Shown: positions 34,626 to 43,367 of the stretch, piece by piece
Position numbering within the stretch: position 1 is the first letter of the stretch
Layout of the letters: each line of letters starts with the position of its first letter
Assembly (NCBI RefSeq): GCF_016862675.1
Contig: NZ_BONK01000003.1
Span: forward strand, 186,001-250,000
Direction of reading: 5' to 3'
DNA length: 64,000 bases
DNA from: Cellulomonas chitinilytica
Lineage (GTDB): Bacteria; Actinomycetota; Actinomycetes; Actinomycetales; Cellulomonadaceae
The notes under the pieces: model-generated
What the model was told of the DNA's origin: nothing
What the model saw: the letters and a program-made list of their open reading frames with translations, nothing else
Databases searched by the model: none
Translations under genes and position numbers: made by a program

Positions 34626-36412
34626 GCGGTCGGCTGCTCCGGTGCCGGCGGTGCGGCCGGCTTCGGCTTGGCGTCGACCCCGGCCTCCCGGCGCTGCTCG
34701 GGCGTGATCGGCGCGGGCGCGGCCGTCAGCGGGTCGTAGCCGCCGCCGGACTTCGGGAACGCGATGACGTCGCGGATCGACTCCGACCTCGTCATGAGCG
34801 CCACGATCCGGTCCCAGCCGAACGCGATCCCGCCGTGCGGCGGTGCACCGAACTGGAACGCGTCGAGCAGGAAGCCGAACTTCTCCTGCGCCTCGTCGTG
34901 ACCGATGCCCATGACGTCGAACACGCGCTCCTGCACGTCCCGGCGGTGGATACGGATCGAGCCGCCGCCGATCTCGTTGCCGTTGCACACGATGTCGTAC
35001 GCGTACGCGAGCGCCGCGCCCGGGTCCTGCTCGAACGTGTCGATCCACTCGGGCGTCGGCGACGTGAACGCGTGGTGCACGGCCGTCCACGCACCGCCGC
35101 CGACCGCCACGTCGTCGTCCTCGCCCGTGGGCTTGAACAGGGGCGCGTCCACGACCCAGACGAACTCCCACGCGTCCTCGTCGATCAGGCCGCCGCGGCG
35201 GCCGATCTCCAGGCGCGCCGCACCGAGCAGCGCGCGCGCCTCGCTGACCGACCCGGCGGCGAAGAAGATCGCGTCGCCCGGGTTCGCCCCGACCGCGGCC
35301 GCGAGACCGGCGCGCTCCGACTCGGTGATGTTCTTGGCGACCGGGCCGCCGAGCTCGCCGTCCTCACCCACGGTGACGTAGGCGAGACCCTTCGCGCCGC
35401 GCTGCTTCGCCCAGTCCTGCCAGGCGTCGAACCCGCGACGCGGTGTCGCGGCACCACCGGGCTGGACGACGGCGCCGACGTACGGCGCCTGGAACACCCG
35501 GAACGGCGTCTCCCGGAAGTACTCCGTCAGCTCGGTGAGCTCGAGCCCGAACCGCAGGTCCGGCTTGTCGCTGCCGTAGCGGGCCATCGCGTCCGCGAAC
35601 GTCATCCGCCGGATCGGCGTGGGGATCTCGACGTCGATGAGGCGCCACAGCGCCACGACGATCTGCTCGCCGAGCGCGATGACGTCGTCCTGCTCGACGA
35701 AGCTCATCTCGACGTCGAGCTGCGTGAACTCCGGCTGCCGGTCGGCACGGAAGTCCTCGTCCCGGTAGCAGCGGGCGATCTGGTAGTACCGCTCGAGCCC
35801 GCCGACCATGAGGAGCTGCTTGAAGAGCTGCGGCGACTGCGGCAGCGCGTACCAGGAGCCGGGCGCCAACCGGGCCGGCACCAGGAAGTCGCGCGCACCC
35901 TCCGGGGTGGAGCGGGTCAGCGTCGGCGTCTCGACCTCGACGAAGTCCTGCGCGTCGAGCACCGCGCGCGCCGCCTGGTTCGCCTTCGCCCGCAGGCGCA
36001 TCGCCCGGGCCGGCGCGGGCCGGCGCAGGTCGAGGTAGCGGTGCTTGAGGCGGGCCTCTTCGCCGACCGGCTCGTCGAGCGAGGACGACACCTGGAACGG
36101 CAGCGGCGCGGCCTCGTTGAGCACGTCGACGTCGGCGGCGACGAGCTCGACCTCACCCGTCGCGAGATGGGGGTTCTCGTTGCCCTCGGGCCGCCGGCCC
36201 ACGACACCCGTCACCTTGAGCACGTACTCGGCCCGCAGGCCGTGCGCGACGGCCTCGTCGCGGATGACGATCTGCGCGATGCCCGACGCGTCCCGCAGGT
36301 CGACGAACGCGACGCCGCCGTGATCACGGCGACGGTCCACCCAGCCCGTGAGGGTGACGGTGGTGCCGATGTGCTCGGCTCGCAGCGAGCCGGCCGTGTG
36401 GGTGCGGAGCAC
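34622..36412 (-). CDS. aspS: Aspartyl-tRNA synthetase, probably non-discriminating
   Basis: 596 residues of the bacterial type: N-terminal OB domain, class II core (motif 2 [22 protein letters not shown]), GAD insertion and C-terminal [13 protein letters not shown] (motif 3). In the anticodon domain the sequence reads RRRDHGG. The His at this position, where discriminating enzymes such as that of E. coli have Leu, is the known mark of AspRS that also charges tRNA-Asn, so a GatCAB route to Asn-tRNA is likely. The C terminus has a Pro/Ala tail. It is followed by the coupled GNAT gene. Confidence 0.95.
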   Translation of the reverse strand: MLRTHTAGSLRAEHIGTTVTLTGWVDRRRDHGGVAFVDLRDASGIAQIVIRDEAVAHGLRAEYVLKVTGVVGRRPEGNENPHLATGEVELVAADVDVLNEAAPLPFQVSSSLDEPVGEEARLKHRYLDLRRPAPARAMRLRAKANQAARAVLDAQDFVEVETPTLTRSTPEGARDFLVPARLAPGSWYALPQSPQLFKQLLMVGGLERYYQIARCYRDEDFRADRQPEFTQLDVEMSFVEQDDVIALGEQIVVALWRLIDVEIPTPIRRMTFADAMARYGSDKPDLRFGLELTELTEYFRETPFRVFQAPYVGAVVQPGGAATPRRGFDAWQDWAKQRGAKGLAYVTVGEDGELGGPVAKNITESERAGLAAAVGANPGDAIFFAAGSVSEARALLGAARLEIGRRGGLIDEDAWEFVWVVDAPLFKPTGEDDDVAVGGGAWTAVHHAFTSPTPEWIDTFEQDPGAALAYAYDIVCNGNEIGGGSIRIHRRDVQERVFDVMGIGHDEAQEKFGFLLDAFQFGAPPHGGIAFGWDRIVALMTRSESIRDVIAFPKSGGGYDPLTAAPAPITPEQRREAGVDAKPKPAAPPAPEQPTA

Positions 36413-36515
36413 GGAAGGTCCTTCGGGGTCGGGGGTGGGTCGCGCCCACCGGGCGCCCGCACGATCCTAGTGCCCACCGCCTGCCGGGACGCCGCCGAGC
36501 GGGTCGCCCGTGGGG

Positions 36516-37571
36516 TCAGAACAAGGTGGGCTGCGCCACCTCCGGGTCGGGCGCCGCGGCCTGCCGCCACGGGATGCTCCCGACCGGGTACGCACCCTCG
36601 CCGCGCTGCGAGCGGTGCCCCGACGACCCGAACCCGTGCCGGACGAGCAACGGCGCGGTGCGGTCGCGCAGCCACCGCGCGTACTCGGCCGGCACCGACG
36701 CACGCGGGCCGTACAGGGCCTCGTAGCGCCCGACGAGCTGCGGGTGGTGCTCCGCGAGCCACCCGAGGAACAGCGGCTTCACGGACCCGCGCAGGTGCAG
36801 GGGCAGCACCGTCACACCCGTGGCGCCGGCGTCCGCGAGCCGTCCGAGCAGGTCGTCGAGCTGGTCCGCCCCGTCCGTCAGCCACGGCAGGACGGGCGCC
36901 ACCATGACCCCGCAGGGCAGCCCGGCCTCCCGGACCGCGCGGATCAGGTCGAGCCTCGCCCGCGGGGTCGGCGTGCCCGGCTCCACGCTCTGCTGCAGCG
37001 ACTCGTCCCCCACGGCGAGCGAGACCCCGAGACCGACCGGCACCTGACCGGCCGCGTCGACGAGCAGGGGCAGGTCCCGGCGCAGCAGCGTTCCCTTGGT
37101 GAGGATCGACAGGGGCGTCCCGCTGCTCGCGAGCGCCGTGACGATCCCAGGCATGAGCTGGTACCGGCCCTCGACGCGCTGGTAGGGGTCGGTGTTGGTG
37201 CCGAGGGCGACGTGCTCGTGCCCCCAGGAACGGCGGGCGAGCTCGGCGCGGAGGACCTCGACGACGTTCGTCTTGACGACGATCTGGGTCTCGAAGTCGA
37301 CCCCCGGGCCGAGGTCGAGGTACTCGTGGGTGGGGCGGGCGAAGCAGTACCGGCAGGCGTGCAGGCAGCCCCGGGTCGGGTTGATGGTCCAGCGGAACGG
37401 CATCTGCGAGGCGTCGGGCACCTTGTTGAGGGCGCTCCGGCACAGCACCTCGTGGAACGTGACGCCCGCGAACTCCGGCGTGCGCACGGTCCGCACGAGG
37501 CCGGCGAGCGGGAGCCCCGGCAGGGTCCCCTCGTCACGCTCCGCGGTCAGCCGCTGCCCGTCCCACCTCAT
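36516..37571 (-). CDS. Rv2578c-family radical SAM protein, LexA-boxed
   Basis: 351 residues with a radical SAM cluster motif CLHACRYC (Cys-x3-Cys-x2-Cys) in TRGCLHACRYCFARPTHEYL near residues 65-84. Further family segments are VVKTNVVEVLRAELARRSW and ALGTNTDPYQRVEGRY. The family is related to spore photoproduct lyase-like enzymes, and a role in DNA repair is suspected but not shown. The ATG at 37569-37571 gives MRWDGQRL, and a perfect 16-bp LexA palindrome lies 8 bases upstream, so SOS induction is strongly implied. From memory, the M. tuberculosis homologue is also in the LexA regulon. Confidence 0.9.
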   Translation of the reverse strand: MRWDGQRLTAERDEGTLPGLPLAGLVRTVRTPEFAGVTFHEVLCRSALNKVPDASQMPFRWTINPTRGCLHACRYCFARPTHEYLDLGPGVDFETQIVVKTNVVEVLRAELARRSWGHEHVALGTNTDPYQRVEGRYQLMPGIVTALASSGTPLSILTKGTLLRRDLPLLVDAAGQVPVGLGVSLAVGDESLQQSVEPGTPTPRARLDLIRAVREAGLPCGVMVAPVLPWLTDGADQLDDLLGRLADAGATGVTVLPLHLRGSVKPLFLGWLAEHHPQLVGRYEALYGPRASVPAEYARWLRDRTAPLLVRHGFGSSGHRSQRGEGAYPVGSIPWRQAAAPDPEVAQPTLF

Positions 37572-37579
37572 GGCGTCAG

Positions 37580-37595
37580 TCGAACACGTGTTCGA
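37580..37595. promoter_or_regulatory. LexA-binding SOS box
   Basis: TCGAACACGTGTTCGA, a perfect 16-bp palindrome that fits the actinobacterial/Gram-positive SOS consensus CGAAC-N4-GTTCG. It lies 8 bases upstream of the radical SAM gene's ATG, where a bound repressor would block the promoter. Confidence 0.88.
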
Positions 37596-37641
37596 GCCGC
37601 CGTCAACCGCGCCGACGGCGCGTCGCGCTCCCCCGGCGGCG

Positions 37642-39030
37642 TCAGCCCTCGGCGGGCACCACCCTCGGCCAGCGGTCCTCGGCGGGCGGGCGCCAGGTCG
37701 TCGCGTCCGCCGGGACCTGCTCGCCGGACCGGATGTCCTTGACCTGGTCGCCCGCGACCACGCCGTCGTCGTCCGTCTGCCCGAGGAACCACACGTACGG
37801 GATCCCCCGACGGTCCGCGTGCCGGATCTGCTTGCCGAACTTCGCGGCGGACGGCGCGACCTCGACGGGGATCCCGCGAGCCCGCAGCGCGACGGCGACC
37901 GCGTCGGACCGCGACCGGTCCTCCTCCTGGGTGACCGCGACGAGCACGGCGCTCGGGACCGAGCGGGTGGCACGGACGAGCCCGCCGCCGACGAGGCGGG
38001 ACACGAGCCGGGAGACGCCGATGGACAGGCCGACACCGGGGTACGTCGTCGTCCCGTCGGACGCCAGCGTGTCGTAGCGGCCGCCCGAGCAGATGGACCC
38101 GAGCTGCTCGTGCCCGACCAGCACGGTCTCGTACACGGAGCCGGTGTAGTAGTCGAGGCCCCGGGCGATCTTCAGGTCGGCCACGACCACGCCCGGCGCG
38201 CGCTCGGCGGCCGCGCGCACGAGGGCCCCGAGCTCGGTCAGGCCGGTGTCGAGCAGCTCGTGGGTGGCACCGTGCCGCTCGGCGAGCTCGCGCACACGGT
38301 CGACGATCGACTCGTCGTCCCCGCTGATCGCCGCGAGCTCGAGGCACGCGGCGGCCTGGGCCTGGGTGGCACCGGCCTCGTCGACCAGGAGAGCCGCGAC
38401 GGCGTCCGGGCCGATCTTGTCGAGCTTGTCGATGCCGCGCAGCACCGCGTCGACGTCGGTGAGGCCGAGGCCCCGGTAGAAGCCTTCGGCGACCTTGCGG
38501 TTGTTCACCAGGATCCGCACGGGCGGCACGCCGATCTCCCGGAGCGCCCCGAGGGCCTCCGCCATGACGAGCGGCAGCTCGACCTCGTAGTGGTACGGGA
38601 GGTCACCGGCCCCGACGACGTCGATGTCGGCCTGCACGAACTCCCGGAACCGCCCGTCCTGGGGCCGCTCTCCGCGCCACACCTTCTGGATCTGGTAGCG
38701 CCGGAACGGGAAGGCCAGGTGGCCGGCGTTCTCGAGCACGTACCGGGCGAACGGCACGGTGAGGTCGAAGTGCAGGCCGAGCCTCCCGGCCCGGTCGGTG
38801 GCGTCCGGCGCGCTGTCCGGGTCCTCCTGCAGGCGCGACAGGACGTAGACCTCCTTGGAGGTCTCCCCCTTGCGCAGCAGCTGCTCGAGCGGCTCGACGG
38901 CGCGCGTCTCGATGCCGGCGAACCCGTGGAGCTCGAAGGTGCGGCGCAGGACGTCGAGCACGTGCTGCTCGACGAGGCGGCCCTCGGGCAGCCACTCGGG
39001 GAATCCGGACAAGGGGGTCGGTCGTGCCAT
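37642..39030 (-). CDS. hisS: Histidyl-tRNA synthetase
   Basis: 462-residue class II synthetase. MARPTPLSGFPEWLPEGRLVEQHVLDVLRRTFELHGF starts the catalytic core. Motif 2 reads FPFRRYQIQKVWRGERPQDGRFREF. The HisA-type motifs include ARGLDYYTGSVYE, and motif 3 is GGRYDTLASDG. The anticodon domain ends the chain. ATG start with GGAAGG about 10 bases ahead. It follows the MBL gene at a 45-base gap. Confidence 0.96.
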   Translation of the reverse strand: MARPTPLSGFPEWLPEGRLVEQHVLDVLRRTFELHGFAGIETRAVEPLEQLLRKGETSKEVYVLSRLQEDPDSAPDATDRAGRLGLHFDLTVPFARYVLENAGHLAFPFRRYQIQKVWRGERPQDGRFREFVQADIDVVGAGDLPYHYEVELPLVMAEALGALREIGVPPVRILVNNRKVAEGFYRGLGLTDVDAVLRGIDKLDKIGPDAVAALLVDEAGATQAQAAACLELAAISGDDESIVDRVRELAERHGATHELLDTGLTELGALVRAAAERAPGVVVADLKIARGLDYYTGSVYETVLVGHEQLGSICSGGRYDTLASDGTTTYPGVGLSIGVSRLVSRLVGGGLVRATRSVPSAVLVAVTQEEDRSRSDAVAVALRARGIPVEVAPSAAKFGKQIRHADRRGIPYVWFLGQTDDDGVVAGDQVKDIRSGEQVPADATTWRPPAEDRWPRVVPAEG

Positions 39031-39075
39031 GGGGCCGAATCCTTCCAGACGCGGGCGGGACCCCGCGTCCTTGTT

Positions 39076-39807
39076 TCAGGTGGCCGCGCGCAGGTAGGGG
39101 TTGGTGGCCAGCTCCGTGCCGATGTCGCTGGTCGGCCCGTGCCCCGGCACGACGACGGTCTCGGGCGGGAGCGCCGCGACGACCTCCCGGAGCGTGCGGC
39201 GCATCTCGGCGTCGTCGCCGCCGGGCAGGTCGGTGCGGCCGATGCTGCCCGCGAACAGGACGTCCCCGGTGAGCGCGACGGGCCCAGCACCGTCGACGTC
39301 GAGGAGGTACAGCGTCGACCCCTCGGTGTGGCCCGGCGCGTGCCGGGCGAGCAGCTTGACCGTCCCGAACGCGAGGGCGACGTCGTCCGAGCGCATCCCG
39401 GGCGCCGTCCCGAGCTCCTCGACGCGGGCGGGCTCCACGTACGTCGACGGGCCGATGCCTGCTGCCGCCAGCGCCTGCGCGAGCGGCCCGGAGGGGTCGT
39501 GCGGGGACGTCCGGCCGCCGAGCACGCCGAGGGTGCCGAACGGGTCGGCGAGCCGGTACGCGTCCGCCGTGTGCACGACGAACGGCACGTCGAACCGTGC
39601 GGAGAGCACCGCCGCGTCCCAGGTGTGGTCCACGTGCCCGTGCGTCGCGAGCAGCGCCCGCGGACGCAGGCCGTGCCGTTCGACGAGCTCCGTGACCTGG
39701 TCGGCGACACCCGCACCGGGATCGACCAGCACGCAGTCCCCGTGGTCCGCCACCACGAGCGTGCACCGGGCCGCGAACACGGGGGCGACCACCGTCGACA
39801 GCTGCAT
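39076..39807 (-). CDS. MBL-fold hydrolase (glyoxalase II-like)
   Basis: 243 residues with the di-metal motif THGHVDH (HxHxDH) near residue 55-61, HAPGHTEGS, and GDVLFAGSIGRTDLPGGD followed by VVPGHGPTSDIG: the order of the hydroxyacylglutathione-hydrolase-like group. In M. tuberculosis a close relative sits at the same place beside hisS. Probably a thiolester hydrolase, substrate unknown. The ATG at 39805-39807 has a TAGCGT hexamer 7 bases upstream and no Shine-Dalgarno, so it may be leaderless. Divergent from the cyclophilin. Confidence 0.88.
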   Translation of the reverse strand: MQLSTVVAPVFAARCTLVVADHGDCVLVDPGAGVADQVTELVERHGLRPRALLATHGHVDHTWDAAVLSARFDVPFVVHTADAYRLADPFGTLGVLGGRTSPHDPSGPLAQALAAAGIGPSTYVEPARVEELGTAPGMRSDDVALAFGTVKLLARHAPGHTEGSTLYLLDVDGAGPVALTGDVLFAGSIGRTDLPGGDDAEMRRTLREVVAALPPETVVVPGHGPTSDIGTELATNPYLRAAT

Positions 39808-39814
39808 GCACCGC

Positions 39815-39820
39815 ACGCTA
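39815..39820 (-). promoter_or_regulatory. -10 hexamer for the MBL gene, likely leaderless
   Basis: TAGCGT (TANNNT) ends 7 bases before the ATG. Confidence 0.45.
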
Positions 39821-39888
39821 GACGGTGACCGGGGCGACGCGCTGACGTCCGCGCGTCGGTCGCTGGCTCGTGAGGGCCTCGGCTTGCC

Positions 39889-39894
39889 TAGACT
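39889..39894 (+). promoter_or_regulatory. -10 hexamer upstream of the cyclophilin operon
   Basis: TAGACT (TANNNT) on the plus strand, 73 bases before the cyclophilin GTG. No convincing -35 box is visible, so this is tentative. Confidence 0.35.
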
Positions 39895-39967
39895 GTCCCG
39901 GGTCCCTTCGTGCAGTGCGGCAGGTAGTGCTCCTGCCCCACCGCACCTCGACGCGAGGAGAGTGTGC

Positions 39968-40762
39968 GTGTCAAGCAAGCGCGAGCGTGAGTACGAGCGC
40001 CGCCGGTACGAGAAGTGGCAGGAGCGCCAGGCCAAGTCCCGCGCCCGCCACCACCGTCAGCGGGTCATCGCCGGCAGCGTCGCCGGTGCGCTCGTCCTCG
40101 TCGTCGGCATCGGTGCGGCGGTCGCGCTCACGCGACCCGACTCGACGCCCGCCGCCGACACCACGACGGCCCCGACGGCCCCGACGGACGCTGCCACCCC
40201 CAACGCGAGCGCGACCCCCCGCACGGGCAACGGCGGCGTCCTGCCCGCCGCGTCGCTCGCCGAGGGTCGCGAGTGGACCGGCTCGATCAACCTGACGCAG
40301 GGCCCGATCGGCATCTCGCTCGACGGCGCCGCGGCCCCGCAGGCCGTCGCGAACTTCGTGACGCTCGCGCAGGAGGGGTTCTTCGACGGCACGAAGTGCC
40401 ACCGGCTCACGGACGAGCGCATCTACGTCCTGCAGTGCGGCGACCCCACGGCGACCGGCAGCGGCGGCCCCGGCTACTCGTGGGGACCCATCGAGAACGC
40501 ACCGGCCTCGGACTTCTACCCTGCGGGGACGGTCGCCATGGCGCGCCAGCCGGAGAACGGCGACTCGATGGGCAGCCAGTTCTTCCTCGTCTACGAGGAC
40601 AGCACCATCCCGTCGGACTCGGCGGGCGGCTACACCGTGTTTGGCCACATCACGTCCGGGATGGACGTGCTGCAGGCCATCGCTGACGCGGGCACCGTCA
40701 ACAAGGGCAGCTACACGGCCCCGGCGTCCGACGTCATCATCGAGGGAGTGGAGACCCAATGA
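39968..40762 (+). CDS. Membrane-anchored cyclophilin-type peptidyl-prolyl isomerase
   Basis: 264 residues. A basic, Arg/Lys-rich cytoplasmic head, one membrane helix (about 36-57), a Thr/Ala/Pro linker, and a cyclophilin domain from about residue 98: KCHRLTDERIYVLQCGDP corresponds to the FHR-to-GGDP active-site block, and SMGSQFFLVYEDS and YTVFGHITSGMDVLQAI follow. It probably folds exported proteins. GTG start at 39968 with GAGGAG 8 bases ahead. Its stop overlaps the DUF349 gene as ATGA. The gene position (next to MBL, hisS and relA) matches Rv2582 of M. tuberculosis. Confidence 0.9.
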   Translation: MSSKREREYERRRYEKWQERQAKSRARHHRQRVIAGSVAGALVLVVGIGAAVALTRPDSTPAADTTTAPTAPTDAATPNASATPRTGNGGVLPAASLAEGREWTGSINLTQGPIGISLDGAAAPQAVANFVTLAQEGFFDGTKCHRLTDERIYVLQCGDPTATGSGGPGYSWGPIENAPASDFYPAGTVAMARQPENGDSMGSQFFLVYEDSTIPSDSAGGYTVFGHITSGMDVLQAIADAGTVNKGSYTAPASDVIIEGVETQ

Positions 40763-42540
40763 CCGAGACCCCCGCACCGGCGTCCGAGCCCGACGAGACG
40801 ACAGCCGCTGCCCCCTCGACACAGGTACCTGACGACAAGACGGCCGGCGCCGACGCGCCGTCCGCCGAGGTGGACGAGACGCCCGCCGACGACTCCGCGG
40901 CCACCGAGGACGTCGAGACGGTCACCCAGGACGTCGAGGCGCCCGCCAAGGAGGCCGCACCGGTCGCCGAGGAGGCCGCTCCGGACGCCGCGACGGACAC
41001 GGACGCGGCTGCCGTGTCGGCGTCGGAGGCGGAGGCGGAGGCTGACACCGCCACGGCACCGGTCGAGGCCGACGCGAAGGCGGACGCGGACGAGACGGAC
41101 GCGGGCACGACGGCGGCCGCCGTCCCGGCCCCGACGCGGCCCACGCCCGCGTCGGTCCACCCGACGCCCCGGCCCCACCCGTCCCCGCGTCCGGTCCCCC
41201 ACCCGCCGACGCACCCGGTCGCCGCTGCTGCGGGCGCGCCCGCAGCCCCCGCACCCACCGCTCCCCCGCTCGACGCGGCCGAGGCGGCCACCGCCGCCAC
41301 GTTCGGGCGCGTGGACGACGAGGGCACGGTGTTCGTGCGCGAGAGCGCCGGGGAGCGGGTCGTGGGCCAGTTCCCCGGTGCCACGTCCGACGAGGCGCTC
41401 GCGCTGTACGTCCGTCGCTACCTCGACCTGCAGGCGAAGGTCGCGCTGTTCGAGGCGCGCCTGACCGCCACGGACCTGTCGGTCAAGGAGATCGACCAGA
41501 CGCTCGCCCGGCTGACGGACGAGCTCGCGGAGCCGGCCGCCGTCGGCGACCTCGACGGTCTGCGGACCCGTCTCGACGCCCTGCGCACCACGGCCGCCGA
41601 GCGGCGAGCAGTTGCGGAGGCCGAGCGTGCCGCCGCGCGGGAGGCCGCCGTCGTGGCCCGCACGGAGATCGTCGAGCAGGCCGAGCGCGTCGCGTCGACC
41701 GACCCGTCACGCATCCAGTGGCGGCCGGCGGGCGAGCAGCTGCGCGGGCTCCTCGACCAGTGGAAGGAAGCCCAGCGCACGGGTCCGCGCCTGGACCGGC
41801 CGACGGAGGAGGCGCTCTGGAAGCGGTTCAGCCACGCCCGGACGACGTTCGACCGTGAGCGCCGGCACTTCTTCGCCGAGCTCGAGACCCGCAATGCGAG
41901 CGCGAAGGCCGCCAAGGAGGCCCTCGTCGTCGAGGCGGAGAAGCTGCAGTCCAGCACGGACTGGGGCGCCACCGCAGGCGCGTTCCGCGACCTCATGACG
42001 CAGTGGAAGGCCGCCGGTCGGGCCAGCCGCGCCGACGACGACACCCTGTGGGCCCGGTTCCGTGCGGCGCAGGACGCGTTCTTCGCGGCGCGCGACGCGC
42101 AGGCTGCCGCCACCGACACCGAGTTCCGGGCGAACCTCGAGGTCAAGGAGTCGCTCCTGGTCGAGGCGGAGGCGCTCGTGCCCGTCAGCGACCTCGCGGC
42201 CGCGAAGCAGGCGCTGCGCTCGATCCAGGACCGCTGGGAGTCCGCCGGGAAGGTGCCGCGCGGCGACATCCAGCGGATCGAGGGGCGGCTGCGGGCCGTC
42301 GAGACCGCGGTCCGCGACGCGGACCAGAACCAGTGGCGTCGGACCAACCCCGAGACGCGGGCGCGCGCCGAGGGTGCCGCGGCGCAGCTCGAGCAGGCGA
42401 TCGCCGGGCTCGAGGCGGACCTGGCGAAGGCCGAGGCCGCGGGTGACGCCCGCCGGATCGCGGACGCCCGTGCCGCCCTCGACGCGCGTCGCAGCTGGCT
42501 CGAGCAGGTGCAGCGGGCAGCGGAGGAAGCGCGCGGCTGA
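40759..42540 (+). CDS. DUF349 protein with long acidic, Ala/Pro-rich N terminus
   Basis: 593 residues. The first ~120 are acidic and Ala/Thr/Glu-rich, followed by a Pro/His-rich stretch (PTPRPHPSPRPVPHPPTHP), both presumably disordered. From about residue 175 on there are tandem DUF349 helical repeats: WRPAGEQLRGLLDQWKEAQRTG, WGATAGAFRDLMTQWKAAGRAS and AAKQALRSIQDRWESAGKV share the W-x-x-A pattern. DUF349 function is unknown; a ribosome- or RNA-linked role has been proposed for some members, but I cannot confirm it here. It is translationally coupled to the cyclophilin, and a strong terminator follows. Confidence 0.85.
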   Translation: MTETPAPASEPDETTAAAPSTQVPDDKTAGADAPSAEVDETPADDSAATEDVETVTQDVEAPAKEAAPVAEEAAPDAATDTDAAAVSASEAEAEADTATAPVEADAKADADETDAGTTAAAVPAPTRPTPASVHPTPRPHPSPRPVPHPPTHPVAAAAGAPAAPAPTAPPLDAAEAATAATFGRVDDEGTVFVRESAGERVVGQFPGATSDEALALYVRRYLDLQAKVALFEARLTATDLSVKEIDQTLARLTDELAEPAAVGDLDGLRTRLDALRTTAAERRAVAEAERAAAREAAVVARTEIVEQAERVASTDPSRIQWRPAGEQLRGLLDQWKEAQRTGPRLDRPTEEALWKRFSHARTTFDRERRHFFAELETRNASAKAAKEALVVEAEKLQSSTDWGATAGAFRDLMTQWKAAGRASRADDDTLWARFRAAQDAFFAARDAQAAATDTEFRANLEVKESLLVEAEALVPVSDLAAAKQALRSIQDRWESAGKVPRGDIQRIEGRLRAVETAVRDADQNQWRRTNPETRARAEGAAAQLEQAIAGLEADLAKAEAAGDARRIADARAALDARRSWLEQVQRAAEEARG

Positions 42541-42560
42541 GGCCCCGCGGCACTGTCCCA

Positions 42561-42596
42561 CGAGCCCCGCCGTCGCCACCGCGACGGCGGGGCTCG
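42561..42596 (+). terminator. Terminator after the DUF349 gene
   Basis: A perfect 16-bp stem (42561-42576 with 42581-42596), 4-base loop, followed by CCCTTCCT. It lies 20 bases after the stop. Confidence 0.85.
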
Positions 42597-42685
42597 CCCT
42601 TCCTGCACGCAGCGCGGACCCGACGAGCACCGCGTTGTCCACAGCCCCCATCCCACCGGTCGCCGCGACGCGACATCCTGCGGGC

Positions 42686-43246
42686 ATGAGCTCCCGGCTC
42701 GCCGCCTACCGGCCACCGAACACGACCCTGCCGTCCCTCGTCCGCCGCGCCGACGTCGGCGCTGCCGCCTGGCACGCGCTCCTGCGGGACGAGGTCCTGC
42801 GACCGTTGTGGGGTGACGTCGGCCTCGTCGCCGACCTGGACGACACGCCCGCGCTGCGGTCCGCGGCCCTGGCGGACCTCGTGCCCCGCCGGGGCGTCGT
42901 GGGACGGTGCAGCGCGGCGTGGGTGCACACCGGCCGTCGGCCGCCCGCACGCGTCGACGTGCTCGTGGCGTCGCGGTCGCACCGCGCCGACCCCGACCCG
43001 CGGCGGACGGCCGCCGAGGCGACGCTCCCCGCGGACGACGTGGAACGGATCGGACCGCTGAAGGTCACGACGGTCCAGCGGACCGGGACCGACGTCGCCC
43101 GCTGGGTGCCGGCCGCGCACGCGCCGCTCGTGCTCGTCGACCTCTGCGCGGTGGGCTTCGACCCTCACCGCGCGCTGCGCGACCTCGACGCGATGCCCGG
43201 GCAACGAGGGGTGCGAGCCGCGCGCGACGTCCTGCGCGCGCTGTGA
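42686..43246 (+). CDS. AbiEi-like (type IV antitoxin family) protein, orphan
   Basis: 186 residues. The RGVVGRCSAAWVHTG segment, a beta stretch RVDVLVASRSHR, and DDVERIGPLKVTTVQRTGTDVARW followed by VLVDLCAVGF resemble the C-terminal domain of AbiEi-type antitoxins, common in actinobacteria without a partner. No AbiEii nucleotidyltransferase toxin lies beside it. The ATG at 42686 has a weak GCGGGC ahead. It is a stand-alone gene between the DUF349 terminator and convergent relA. Confidence in the family is moderate. Confidence 0.55.
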   Translation: MSSRLAAYRPPNTTLPSLVRRADVGAAAWHALLRDEVLRPLWGDVGLVADLDDTPALRSAALADLVPRRGVVGRCSAAWVHTGRRPPARVDVLVASRSHRADPDPRRTAAEATLPADDVERIGPLKVTTVQRTGTDVARWVPAAHAPLVLVDLCAVGFDPHRALRDLDAMPGQRGVRAARDVLRAL

Positions 43247-43268
43247 CCGAACGTCGAGGTCGGCCGCC

Positions 43269-43320
43269 GTGACCGAGCGCCGCCGCGGTGCGCCGTCACC
43301 GAGCGCCCGTCACCGAGCGC
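43269..43320. repeat. Three direct copies of GTSACCGAGCGC
   Basis: Copies at 43269-43280 (GTGACCGAGCGC), 43295-43306 and 43309-43320 (GTCACCGAGCGC), in the gap between two converging genes. A further half-copy, GTGACCGAACG, spans the preceding stop. Function not evident; GTCAC/GTGAC pairs could fold locally and aid termination. Confidence 0.5.
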
Positions 43321-43367
43321 GCGTGACAGTGGGCCGCCACCATGCGCAGCGACCGTGCCCCGCGGCG

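Noticed and set aside
42635..42643. TTGTCCACA, a match to the actinobacterial DnaA box
   Set aside because: A single 9-base match in 64 kb is expected by chance, there is no cluster, and no dnaA or dnaN gene lies nearby.
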